The notes beneath the pieces are model-generated. The model was not told the DNA's origin. It saw only the letters and a list, made by a program, of their open reading frames with translations, and did no database searches. 64,000 nt of DNA from Thermotogaceae bacterium (GTDB taxonomy: Bacteria > Thermotogota > Thermotogae > B21-G9 > HyVt-16), in NCBI GenBank assembly GCA_029981435.1, contig JARRBB010000005.1, positions 1 to 64,000 on the forward strand. The letters run 5' to 3'. Within the stretch, counting starts at the first letter, position 1. The number at the start of each line of letters is the position of its first letter. The position numbers were made by a program, and so were the translations under genes. Below are positions 1-9,645 of the stretch, piece by piece.

Positions 1-695
1 GAGGAAAAAACATGCCTGCAAGAATATTGACGGTTGATTATCCCATGATGTCTGTGATACCTGGTGAAAGTAGTGATGTTATAGAGTACAACTTGATGTA
101 CTCTGTAGAATTTGCATTGAAGTGGGGTTGTGAAGCTGTAAAAGTTCTCTTTCCTTGGGGACTTGAAAAAGAAATTCAGATGAGAATTGTTAAGTTAACA
201 GCCGAACTTGCACAAAAGTGTGATGATTGGGGAATGCCTTTGATGGTTGAACCAGTTCTACTCGGTGAAAAGATATCCCCTGAAAAGAAAAAAGATCCTT
301 CGATGATAGAACACGCTTCAAGAATAGCACTGGAAATAGGAGCAGATATATTAAAAGTTCCATATCTTGGTGAAGTAAAGAGATTTGAAATTTTTATCAA
401 ACATGTTAAACTACCAGTATTCGTTCTTGGTGGGCCTAAAATGGAAAGTGTTAGAGATATGTTGAAAGTTCAAATTGCATATTGATTTATTGCATATCAC
501 TTTCCGCCTAAAATGGAAAGTGTTAGAGATATGTTGAAAGTAGCTGAAGACTCAATCAAAGCAGGAGTCACAGGATTGATATTCGGAAGAAACATCTGGC
601 AAAACCCCGATATGGAAAAACTAATAGAAGCACTCAAAGAAATAGTTCATAAAAATAAAAGTTCAAAGGAAATCATTGAGAAATATTCAATATGA
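1..695 (+). pseudogene. DeoC/LsrF-type class I aldolase, 5' end probably outside the window, interrupted by a 72-bp in-frame insertion carrying a TGA stop
   Basis: ORFs 12..485 and 513..695 are in the same frame; removing one 36-bp repeat copy plus the 36-bp spacer gives a continuous aldolase C-terminus (..VFVLGGPKMESVRDMLKVAEDSIKAGVTGLIFGRNIWQ..). The frame is open to position 3, so the start may lie upstream. Confidence 0.75.
434..541. repeat. Perfect 36-bp direct repeat (434-469 and 506-541) flanking a 36-bp unique spacer (470-505)
   Basis: gcctaaaatggaaagtgttagagatatgttgaaagt is identical in both copies; flanking bases mismatch on each side (433 g / 505 c; 470 t / 542 a). Confidence 0.95.
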
Positions 696-717
696 AACAC
701 TGTTAGGGGGGAACAGA

Positions 718-2358
718 ATGAAATGGGAACAAATAGAAAACGAACTAAACGAGCTTTTCAATTTTCAAATAAACAGTAAGGAAGAATTTGAAAACCTTAT
801 AAATAAGGTTACAGATTTCTCGGATAAAATCCATGAAGAACACGGCTGGAAATACATAAAAATGTCCATAAATGCAGATAAAGAAGAATATCAAAAAGCT
901 TATGAGGAATTTCAGAAAAATATACTGGCAAATTTGAAGCCTTACGAACAAAAGCTGAAAGAAAAAATTCTGGAAAATCAGAAATTCGCATCAGAAAAGT
1001 ATCGCCACCTAATAGAAATAGTTAAAAATGAAATAGAACTTTTCAAAGAAGAGAACATACCTCTTCAAATCGAAGAAAGCATACTTTCGAAAAATTATGG
1101 AACGATAGTTGGAAGTGTTGAGGTAGATTTTGAAGGTGAAAAGAAAACTCTTCAGCAACTCTCCGTTTATTTGAAAGACCCTGATAGAAGTAAAAGAGAA
1201 GCGGCCTGGCGAAAGAGATATGAAGGAATATGGAATGTTAAAAGCAAACTGAATGATTTATTCGATGAACTCAAAGAGTTGAGACATCAACAGGCCTTGA
1301 ATGCGGGTTTTAAAAATTACAGAGATTATATTCATAAATTGAAAGGAAGAATCGAGTATTCTCCGGAAGATCTGTTTGAATTTCACAATGCTGTAGAAAA
1401 AGAAGTTATACCTTATTTAAAAGAAAGAACAGAAGTAAGGCGTAAAAAACTGAAGCTTGATAGTGTGAAACCTTGGGATACTTCTGTAGATGTAGATGGA
1501 AAAGTACTCAAACCATTTAAGACCGTAGAAGAGTTTGTAGAAAAGACGCAGAAAGTTTTGGAAAAAGTGGATGCAGAATTTGGCGAAAGGTTTAGATTAA
1601 TGAAAGAAAAGAGATTACTGGACCTTGAAAATAGAAAAGGAAAAGCTCCTGGAGGTTTCAATTATACTTTACCCAAGACAAAAGCCCCCTTCATCTTTAT
1701 GAACGCAGTTGGGCGATCAGCTGATGTAAGAACTATCTTTCATGAATCTGGTCATTCGATGCACTCGTTTGAAACACTGTATCTTCCTTCATTTTACAGG
1801 TTAAACAGAATGGAAGTAGCGGAGCTTGCCTCGATGTCAATGGAATTGATCACGATGAAATACTGGGACGAATTTTACAGCGATGAAGATTTGAAAAAAA
1901 TGCAGATAGAAGAGCTTGAAGGTACACTGTCTTTTCTACCCTGGTGCATGATAGTTGACGCTTTTCAACACTGGATTTATACGAACGTTAATCACACTCC
2001 GAATGAAAGAGAAGAGTACTTCGCTTATCTCATGGATCGTTTCAATCCAGGTATAGACTGGAACGATTTAAGTGAAGAGAAAAAGACAAGATGGCTATTT
2101 CAAATGCACATTTTCGAAGTTCCATTCTATTATATAGAATACGGAATTGCCCAAATAGGTGCACTTGCAATATACAGAAATTACCTGAAAAATCCAGAAA
2201 AAACGCTTGAAGATTACAAAAAGTTCTTAGCAACAGGATGTTCTATACCTGTAAATAAAGTTTACGAAACAGCTGGAATAGAAATGAACTTTTCGAGTGA
2301 GTATCTAAAAGAAATTGTCAACTTCGTAGCCACAGAAATCGAGAAACTTGAAGATTAG
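718..2358 (+). CDS. pepF: M3 family oligoendopeptidase F
   Basis: HESGH zinc-protease motif (TIFHESGHSMHSFE) and full-length similarity by eye; ATG at 718 after a G-rich RBS. Confidence 0.85.
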   Translation: MKWEQIENELNELFNFQINSKEEFENLINKVTDFSDKIHEEHGWKYIKMSINADKEEYQKAYEEFQKNILANLKPYEQKLKEKILENQKFASEKYRHLIEIVKNEIELFKEENIPLQIEESILSKNYGTIVGSVEVDFEGEKKTLQQLSVYLKDPDRSKREAAWRKRYEGIWNVKSKLNDLFDELKELRHQQALNAGFKNYRDYIHKLKGRIEYSPEDLFEFHNAVEKEVIPYLKERTEVRRKKLKLDSVKPWDTSVDVDGKVLKPFKTVEEFVEKTQKVLEKVDAEFGERFRLMKEKRLLDLENRKGKAPGGFNYTLPKTKAPFIFMNAVGRSADVRTIFHESGHSMHSFETLYLPSFYRLNRMEVAELASMSMELITMKYWDEFYSDEDLKKMQIEELEGTLSFLPWCMIVDAFQHWIYTNVNHTPNEREEYFAYLMDRFNPGIDWNDLSEEKKTRWLFQMHIFEVPFYYIEYGIAQIGALAIYRNYLKNPEKTLEDYKKFLATGCSIPVNKVYETAGIEMNFSSEYLKEIVNFVATEIEKLED

Positions 2359-2370
2359 AAAGATTTTGAA

Positions 2371-2424
2371 AAATTACAAAATGCTTTGTAATTTCTTTAA
2401 AGACGGCTTAAAAGCCGTTTTTTT
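2371..2424 (+). terminator. Tandem hairpins; the second is a rho-independent terminator
   Basis: aaattacaaa-atgc-tttgtaattt, then acggcttaaaagccgt followed by a T run. Confidence 0.8.
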
Positions 2425-2561
2425 CATTTTTGCGTATCTTATTTGATAGAAACTTTGAAAGTATCAACACAGTTTGTAATAGAAACAAAAAGTTAAATTA
2501 AAGACATGAAAAAAGCTAATAAATGAAGAATATAATAATCTAAGAAAGGAAGGGATGAAAA

Positions 2562-3719
2562 TTGGGAGAAAAACATAATATAAAGCTCGATGTCCTTAAA
2601 TACTCCATTCTCGAAATCTTCGTATATGCCAATATGAGTATTTTAATGCTTATGAGCCATTATTTTAATTCCCTTGGATTTTCTCCGAGTCAGATTGGCA
2701 TCCTTGTTTCTGTGTCACCTGTTATGGTACTTATAGCCAACCCATTTTGGTTTTTTGTGAAGCAGAAACTCAAAAGTGGTAAAATAACTCTCTGGGCAAT
2801 CCTCTCTGGTATTCTTTCTACTATTTGGTTTGTGTATCTCTCGAAAGGATTTTTTGCCAAGCTGTTGACTTTTGCCCTTGCTACTTTTTTCTTTAACGGT
2901 GGAACACCTATAACTGAATCAATAGTCATATCGAGCATGAATTATCTTAACAGAGACTATGGAAAACTTAGAATACTTGGATCCATAGGTTTTTCAACAG
3001 CTGCTTACATTCTTGGATATCTTACGAAAATCGATTTCAAATACATGTTCATTTTTTCAAACATTTTTATTTTAATTGCTCTTATTGATAGTATATTTTT
3101 GAAGGAATACGAATATCATGAAATCGAAGAAAATTCAAAAAACACCAGAGGTTCTTTTCTTGAATTTTCACTGATGCTAGCTTTCGGAGCGTTTGCAATA
3201 TTTTCTACTTTTTCAGGGAATACTTTCTTCACAGTTCTGGTTAAAGAGCTGAAACTCGATCCTGTGGTTGTTGGAAAGCAGATATCTCTTATGGGATTCA
3301 GCGAAATACCTTTTTTATTCTTTTCAAAAAAAATTGTCGAGAAAATCAACAACAAATTTCTCATATCGCTTGGACTTGGCGCAGTTGGAATCAGATGGTT
3401 TTTGACATCTTACGTTTCCGACGAACTACCTCTTTTACTGATTCAGTTATTACAGGGATTGAATTATATCGTTGTTTACTATGCGATTTTAACTTATATC
3501 CATAAATTTATTCCAAAACGACTTCGTGATTTCGCCCAATCAATTTACTGGATAGTTGTAACAGGACTTGCCAATATCATCGGAACTCTCGCCGGTGGTT
3601 TTGTAATCGAAAAAATAGGCGTTATAAATACTTATAGATTTTTGGGAATCATTGCGATGGCCCTTTGTGGAGTATCTATAATAACCTTTCGATCCATAAG
3701 TCCAAATCAAGTTGATTGA
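2562..3719 (+). CDS. MFS transporter, MFS_1-like
   Basis: Roughly 12 hydrophobic segments; TTG start after aaggaaggg. Confidence 0.7.
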   Translation: MGEKHNIKLDVLKYSILEIFVYANMSILMLMSHYFNSLGFSPSQIGILVSVSPVMVLIANPFWFFVKQKLKSGKITLWAILSGILSTIWFVYLSKGFFAKLLTFALATFFFNGGTPITESIVISSMNYLNRDYGKLRILGSIGFSTAAYILGYLTKIDFKYMFIFSNIFILIALIDSIFLKEYEYHEIEENSKNTRGSFLEFSLMLAFGAFAIFSTFSGNTFFTVLVKELKLDPVVVGKQISLMGFSEIPFLFFSKKIVEKINNKFLISLGLGAVGIRWFLTSYVSDELPLLLIQLLQGLNYIVVYYAILTYIHKFIPKRLRDFAQSIYWIVVTGLANIIGTLAGGFVIEKIGVINTYRFLGIIAMALCGVSIITFRSISPNQVD

Positions 3720-5776
3720 GTCGTCTCTGAAAATTCGCCAAGTAAACTTTCAATGGTTGTGGAGTCGATGAACAGACCTTTTTGCTTGAAATGATCTGTC
3801 AGTTTCAAATAAAACTCGTTGAAAGAAATCGTTTTGGAGTTTGCAACTATTATCAATTTTCTCTTTGCTCTTGTTACAGACACATTTAACCGTCTCACAT
3901 CTTCAAGAAAACCTATATCGTTTTCTTCGTTTGATCTAACAAGTGAAAGCACTATCAATTCTTTTTCTCGACCCTGAAAACCATCTACAGAGCTAATTTG
4001 TACCTCTTCCAACTGGAGCATCTTTTTTATAAGATCGACTTGGTCGTTGTAAGGTGTTATTACACCAATATCGGCTTCTTTCAAACCATTTTCAACGAAT
4101 TTTTTCACAATTAAAGAAACTATCTTTGCTTCGAGTACATTGAATCTCGATGTGGAATCAAGCCTTTGACTTTCAAAGTTCTCTTCGCTTTTTGAAGTAT
4201 CAATGAACACAAGAACATTTTCAGGGTTTAAAATCTCATTTAAAAAAGTGTTTTCAGGCTCTGTTGGTTTGAAGTTAAAATCTTTTAAAGTTATTTCTCT
4301 CACAGAATCATGTGCTATAAGCAATCCATCGTAAAAATGCTGATTCGGAAATTCCATTATTTTTTCATTCATTCTGTACTGTACTCTGAGCAGAGAAGAA
4401 ATGTCCGGGCTAATCAATCTCTCGAAGAGTGTTTTTGAGAGAATAGCCGCTGCCTCTTTACTCATTATTGTTGGTGGAAGCTGTCTGTGATCACCACTAA
4501 TGATAAGCTTTCGTGACTTTGCAATCGGTATGAGACATGAGGGTTCTGTTGCCTGCGAACCTTCATCGATAACAGCTACATCAAATTCGAAATCATCCAT
4601 GTAATCTATTCCAGCGGAGGAGTTTGTACTCACTATCATCATACTTCTGGTTAGAATATTTTTAAGTGCCAGTTTTTCCATGTAATCTATTTCTTCGAAA
4701 AGATCTTGTATCTGTCTATTGATTTTTATCCAGTTTGCCATTGACGAAATATTTCTTGGAGAAATCCCACGAATTCCTCTCCCTTTTCTGGCAAGCTTCA
4801 AGATTGTTTTATCATCTAACCCCCTTCTCCATTGAGGAGTAGGTTTTCTGAAAGATTCACGTTTTTCAATAAGCGCAAAAGCTTTCTCTCTGAGTTCCTG
4901 TGCCTTCCTATAGAAATTGTCCTGTTCCAATTTGTATGCCAAGGTAGATTCGATAAGCTCTCTTGAAACACGAGCAGGATGTCCCAATCTTACAAATTCA
5001 ATATCTGTACCGGATTTTATAAGGTTTTCCAAAATGTTATCAGCAGCAGTATTAGACTCAGTCGTTGCAATAACTTTGTTACCCCTTGCAGCTTCCTGAA
5101 GGATAACTTCAGTCACTGTACGCGTTTTTCCGGTACCCGGTGGTCCATGTATCAAAAAGATATTTTCTGCTCCAATTGCATTTCTAACCGCTTCTTTTTG
5201 AAATTCGTTAAGCTCTTTATCATAAAAATCAACTATCTCTGCCTTTTCGATCTTTCGTGGAGTCATTAAACCTAAAATTATTGAAAGCAAACGAAGTGTT
5301 TTCTGGTTTTTTATATAAAAAAGATGATCAAGGGTTTTGTCTATTCGCTTGAAAGTTATATCGTTGACATACAGATCTATTCTTATACTGTTACTATCGA
5401 ATACCCAGTTGGGTGGAATTTCTGTGAAGGCAATTGTAATTGATCTCGAAGTCAATTCTGTTACGGTGCCAGTCAGTGAACTTTTCAAAGGTTCTCCTCT
5501 ACTTATCAGAACCTCATCACCTGGTGATATCTCAGTATCGATTTCTTTTTTTCTTCCAAACTTGACAAGATAAAAACCACCTATTTCTCTCCCGGCAAAA
5601 CTTCCCCTTAGATTTAGAATCGCACGGCCACGTCTTTCTCTTTCAAATCCTGAAAATTTCTTTATTTCATCAAGAGTGTTCAAAATCTCAGCTTCTCTTT
5701 CAGCTTCAAGAGCCTTCTTAAATTTCTCCGTATATTCCACAAGTTTGGAATAGAATTCACTGTTTTCAAAATTCAT
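3707..5776 (-). CDS. Superfamily 1 DNA/RNA helicase, IGHMBP2/Dna2-like
   Basis: Walker A HGPPGTGKTRT, Walker B-like VIDEGSQATEP, GDHRQLPPT, SSVDGFQGREKELIVLSLVRSN, VSVTRAKRKLI. Confidence 0.85.
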   Translation of the reverse strand: MNFENSEFYSKLVEYTEKFKKALEAEREAEILNTLDEIKKFSGFERERRGRAILNLRGSFAGREIGGFYLVKFGRKKEIDTEISPGDEVLISRGEPLKSSLTGTVTELTSRSITIAFTEIPPNWVFDSNSIRIDLYVNDITFKRIDKTLDHLFYIKNQKTLRLLSIILGLMTPRKIEKAEIVDFYDKELNEFQKEAVRNAIGAENIFLIHGPPGTGKTRTVTEVILQEAARGNKVIATTESNTAADNILENLIKSGTDIEFVRLGHPARVSRELIESTLAYKLEQDNFYRKAQELREKAFALIEKRESFRKPTPQWRRGLDDKTILKLARKGRGIRGISPRNISSMANWIKINRQIQDLFEEIDYMEKLALKNILTRSMMIVSTNSSAGIDYMDDFEFDVAVIDEGSQATEPSCLIPIAKSRKLIISGDHRQLPPTIMSKEAAAILSKTLFERLISPDISSLLRVQYRMNEKIMEFPNQHFYDGLLIAHDSVREITLKDFNFKPTEPENTFLNEILNPENVLVFIDTSKSEENFESQRLDSTSRFNVLEAKIVSLIVKKFVENGLKEADIGVITPYNDQVDLIKKMLQLEEVQISSVDGFQGREKELIVLSLVRSNEENDIGFLEDVRRLNVSVTRAKRKLIIVANSKTISFNEFYLKLTDHFKQKGLFIDSTTIESLLGEFSETTQST

Positions 5777-6216
5777 TCTTTATACTCCTCTGAATTGTAT
5801 TTTTCAACGATCTTTGGCCTATACTTTTCTCCAACTCTTTTATCATAAACTTTTAAGAAAATAAAAGACACTATCAGTGCGAGTAAGCTACCAAGAAAAC
5901 CGTAAAGTTCGTTTTTAAAGATAACGATGAAAAAAGTTAGGAATGCCACGAATATAATCAGAGGTATTCCGTATACTAAAGATGAGAGTTTAGTAACAGA
6001 GAAATCTCTATGTTCAACCACAACAATATCTCCTACTTTGAGATCGAGAGATTCCGGTTTCACAGCTTTTAAAGTGAGTTCTTTACTGCTCTCAAGAAGA
6101 TTACAACTTTCTTTTGAAACACAGTGATTGCAAAGTGAAGATCTCGAAAATCTTAATTCGACAGTGTTCTTGTCTATTAGTTTTATAACTCTCATTACTT
6201 CTCTCAAGTTTACCAC
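5773..6216 (-). CDS. rseC: SoxR-reducing system / sigma-E regulator, RseC/MucC family
   Basis: N-terminal CxxC..C cluster (CNHCVSKESCNLL), GDIVVVEH, two C-terminal TM segments. Confidence 0.7.
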   Translation of the reverse strand: MVNLREVMRVIKLIDKNTVELRFSRSSLCNHCVSKESCNLLESSKELTLKAVKPESLDLKVGDIVVVEHRDFSVTKLSSLVYGIPLIIFVAFLTFFIVIFKNELYGFLGSLLALIVSFIFLKVYDKRVGEKYRPKIVEKYNSEEYKE

Positions 6217-6218
6217 CT

Positions 6219-7472
6219 CTAACTCACCAGCAGAAATATCAAATCATTTACATTAGTTCCCGTTGGGCCAGTGAAAATGAGCCCTTCCACAGTTTTCAAC
6301 GCATTATAGGAATCGTTGTTTTTCAGAACCTCGTCTAAATCTATACCGGCTTTGCTTAATTTTTCTAAAGTCTTGCCATCAACTATACCGCCAGCAGCAT
6401 CAGTTGGTCCATCTGTTCCATCAGTTCCCACAGAACAGATCACAACATCTTCAAGTCCTGCTATACCTTCTGCTGCTGAAAGAGCAAGCTCCTGATTTCT
6501 CCCACCTTTACCATTTCCAGTAACATGTACGACCGTTTCTCCACCCATTATTATCGCGCAGGGCTTTTTCAGAGGAAGGGAATTATTTTTCTCTTCTCGG
6601 GCTATTGAAGCTATGAATCTTCCAGCTTCCCTCGCTTCGCAATCTAAAGTTGTGGTCAAAATCATCGTGTTGTATCCAAGTTTTTTTGCAATTTCCTCAG
6701 CTTTTATACAAACGGTTTTAACGCTTCCAATAATGTAATGTTCCGCGTTTTCAAGAGATTTTGGAGTTTCTTCCATGAGCTCGTTCAATAAATTTTCATC
6801 AACTTCGATACCATACTTTCTTATTATATTTATGGCATCTTCACTTGTGGTTTCATCAGGATACGCAGGGCCAGATGCAATACTGTCAAGACGATCTCCA
6901 AGTACATCAGATAAAATTAAGCAAACCACCTTCGCAGGATAGACTTTTTCTGCGAAACGTCCTCCTTTAACTTCTGATAGATGCTTTCTGATCGTATTTA
7001 TCTCAACTATGTTTGCTCCGCTTTTTAAAAGTTGTTCCGTGATTTTTTGAAGCTGTTCAAGCGTAACACTACCTTTTGGTTTTTCAAAAAGGGCTGAGCC
7101 ACCTCCAGAGATTAAAAATAGGACAATATCGTTTTTCGAAAGATTTTCGACAAGTTTAAGCGCCATTTCAGTAGCTTTGATAGAATTCTCATCCGGGATC
7201 GGATGACCAGCCTCGCATATTATCAAATCATCTATTGGGCCCGCATTGTGAGCGTACTTTGTTATCACTATTCCTTTTTTTATCCTCTCTCCAAGAAATT
7301 CTTTAGCTGCCTTTGCCATACGCCAGGCGGCTTTACCAATTGCAACAAGAACGATTTTTTCATCATGTAATTTGAGACTTTTTAAAGTCTCTAAAACAGC
7401 ATTTTCGGGTAAGACAGATTCTATAGCTTCGTTCAAAATCTTAAAAGCATCACTTTTCAAGTTTTTCAACAT
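6219..7472 (-). CDS. Glycerate 2-kinase, GckA/MOFRL type
   Basis: Motifs LISGGGSALFEKP and GTDGTDGPTDAAGGIVD; about 417 aa. Confidence 0.85.
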   Translation of the reverse strand: MLKNLKSDAFKILNEAIESVLPENAVLETLKSLKLHDEKIVLVAIGKAAWRMAKAAKEFLGERIKKGIVITKYAHNAGPIDDLIICEAGHPIPDENSIKATEMALKLVENLSKNDIVLFLISGGGSALFEKPKGSVTLEQLQKITEQLLKSGANIVEINTIRKHLSEVKGGRFAEKVYPAKVVCLILSDVLGDRLDSIASGPAYPDETTSEDAINIIRKYGIEVDENLLNELMEETPKSLENAEHYIIGSVKTVCIKAEEIAKKLGYNTMILTTTLDCEAREAGRFIASIAREEKNNSLPLKKPCAIIMGGETVVHVTGNGKGGRNQELALSAAEGIAGLEDVVICSVGTDGTDGPTDAAGGIVDGKTLEKLSKAGIDLDEVLKNNDSYNALKTVEGLIFTGPTGTNVNDLIFLLVS

Positions 7473-7523
7473 AACACCCCTTTAGAATATCAATTCTTTA
7501 CGATTATATCATTATCGATAAAA

Positions 7524-7532
7524 TGTTATACT
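7524..7532 (+). promoter_or_regulatory. Extended -10 promoter for the ABC exporter operon
   Basis: TGtTATACT upstream of the RBS aggaggaaggg. Confidence 0.5.
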
Positions 7533-7553
7533 TTAATGAAAGGAGGAAGGGAG

Positions 7554-8468
7554 ATGGAAGAGATAATAAAGGTCAGTGATTTGAAAAAGTATTACGGTGA
7601 TGTCAAAGCAGTTGATGGAATTTCATTTGAAGTTTTCAAAGGAGAAGTTCTTGCAATTTTGGGTCCCAATGGTGCAGGAAAAACAACCACAGTAGAAATA
7701 CTTGAAGGCCTTAGAAAAGCTGACTCAGGAAGAATATATTTTTTCGGTAAGGAAGTTAAAAGAATTGATGAGAAGATCAAAGAACGAATAGGCGTTCAAT
7801 TACAGAATACATCGTTTTTAGAAAATCTAACAGTTAAGGAAACCTTGAATTTTTTTGGAGGACTTTATCAGAGACGTTTACCAACATCACAGTTGATTGA
7901 AATGGTATCGCTCCAGGAAAAAGCAAAAAGTCTGGTTAAGAATCTTTCGGGCGGGCAACTTCAAAGACTTGCACTTGCAACTGCGCTTGTAAATGACCCT
8001 GAAATAATTTTTCTAGATGAACCAACTACCGGATTAGACCCTCAGGCAAGAATACTCATATGGGATAACATCCTGAAACTTAAAAATTCAGGAAAAACAA
8101 TCATTTTAACCACTCATTACATGGAAGAGGCAGAAAAATTAGCAGATAGAGTAATTATAATCGACCACGGAAAAATCATAGCCAAGGGAACCGTTGAAGA
8201 ACTGATAAGACTCATAAACAGGGAAAGTTTTATAGAATTCAGTGTAAGTACTTCAAATCACGCTGAATTTTTTAAAGTTTTTCCCGAACTTAGAAAGGTT
8301 GAAAACAACAACAGATACGTGCTATCAACGAACAATGTAGAAAAAACTCTTATGGAACTTTTGGAAAAGGCAAAAGAAATGGGAATTGAAATTGACAACG
8401 TAGTTATAAGACGTGCAAATCTTGAAGACGTATTTTTGAGTTTAACTGGTCACTCTTTGAGAGATTGA
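7554..8468 (+). CDS. ABC transporter ATP-binding protein
   Basis: Walker A GPNGAGKTT, signature LSGGQ, Walker B IIFLDEPTTGLDP. Confidence 0.9.
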   Translation: MEEIIKVSDLKKYYGDVKAVDGISFEVFKGEVLAILGPNGAGKTTTVEILEGLRKADSGRIYFFGKEVKRIDEKIKERIGVQLQNTSFLENLTVKETLNFFGGLYQRRLPTSQLIEMVSLQEKAKSLVKNLSGGQLQRLALATALVNDPEIIFLDEPTTGLDPQARILIWDNILKLKNSGKTIILTTHYMEEAEKLADRVIIIDHGKIIAKGTVEELIRLINRESFIEFSVSTSNHAEFFKVFPELRKVENNNRYVLSTNNVEKTLMELLEKAKEMGIEIDNVVIRRANLEDVFLSLTGHSLRD

Positions 8469-8478
8469 GGCGATAAAA

Positions 8479-9645
8479 ATGAAGAAGACCATGACGATGA
8501 TAAAAGCTTTTTTAAGAGAAAACTTCAGGTCTTTTGAATCTACTTTCTGGAGTGTGTTTTTTCCGATAGTCCTGTTTTTCATACTCGTCTCGGTTTTTGG
8601 AAATCTCTCGACCTCGGCTTCGATAGAATTGAAACTTGGTGTAATCGTTCAAGAAAAACTGGAAGCGTTTGGTAAAATTTTCGAGGATATCTTAAAAAAC
8701 ATTTCAAATGAAGGACCTTTCAATCTGAAATACTATGATGATTTTGAAAAAGCTCAGAAAGATCTTATAGTGGGAAATCAGGATGTTTTTCTGGTTATTC
8801 CAAAAGGTGTGAATGCCAGTTTATCGAGCGCTTTTTTATTTAAAACCCTGAAGATTGAAGATGTCGCTCTTGAAATTTACTACGTTGCTGAAAGACAAAC
8901 CTCCGTTATAGCTGCCGAAATCCTTGCTCAGATATTCGATGAAGTTAATATAGAAATTCAAAGGCGTTCAAACAGGAATTTTAAAGAAATCAAAATTACG
9001 GATACTCAGGTTAAAAATCAAAACCAATCTACCTTTAGTTACAAAGATTATATTTTTCCCGGAATAGTTTTAATGACAATTTTATCTGTTTCACTTTTCA
9101 ACCAAAATATAGGCCTTGCATATAACAAAGAGAGGGGAACAAACAAAAAACTTTATACAACACCTATAAAACCTTTGCAATACTTCTCTTCTTTTCTGAT
9201 CACAATGCTCGTTATTATACTCATATCACTTGTTTTACTCTATGTTTTTGCGATTTTTGTTTATAAAGTCAACGCTTCCAACATTTTAAGCTCAAAATTT
9301 ATATTATCAATTCTCCTTTCGATGATCACTCTTTTGTCTTTCGGTATGATGCTAACTTCTATTTTTAAAAAGACTTCGACCATAGTAGTTACAGGACAGA
9401 TTATGAACCAAGTGTTGATGTTCCTTGGAGGACTTTATTTTCCGGTCTTTGATGCACCCTGGGCAATAAGATGGATCGTCTATCTACTTCCAACGACTTA
9501 TTTAGGTGAACTGTTGAGATGGTGTATTGGATACAAGATATCGAACATTCCTTTTCAACATCTTTTGATAGTACCGATGGGATGGATTTTATTTTCAATT
9601 GTGATCTTCTCTGTCAATTTTAAGAAGGTGATGGGATATGAGTAA
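8479..9645 (+). CDS. ABC-2 type permease
   Basis: N-terminal TM, extracytoplasmic domain, five C-terminal TMs, next to the ATPase. Confidence 0.8.
   Translation: MKKTMTMIKAFLRENFRSFESTFWSVFFPIVLFFILVSVFGNLSTSASIELKLGVIVQEKLEAFGKIFEDILKNISNEGPFNLKYYDDFEKAQKDLIVGNQDVFLVIPKGVNASLSSAFLFKTLKIEDVALEIYYVAERQTSVIAAEILAQIFDEVNIEIQRRSNRNFKEIKITDTQVKNQNQSTFSYKDYIFPGIVLMTILSVSLFNQNIGLAYNKERGTNKKLYTTPIKPLQYFSSFLITMLVIILISLVLLYVFAIFVYKVNASNILSSKFILSILLSMITLLSFGMMLTSIFKKTSTIVVTGQIMNQVLMFLGGLYFPVFDAPWAIRWIVYLLPTTYLGELLRWCIGYKISNIPFQHLLIVPMGWILFSIVIFSVNFKKVMGYE

Noticed and set aside
434-541. A functional CRISPR array
   Set aside because: Only two repeats, the repeat is native aldolase coding sequence, and no cas gene or leader is visible in the window; kept only as a possible ectopic integration.
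434-541. Insertion sequence or MITE
   Set aside because: 36-bp insert has no terminal inverted repeats of its own and a 36-bp target duplication is too long for known IS families.
434-577. Simple 72-bp tandem duplication
   Set aside because: The 36 bp after the second copy (542-577) and before the first do not match the spacer, so only 36 bp are duplicated.
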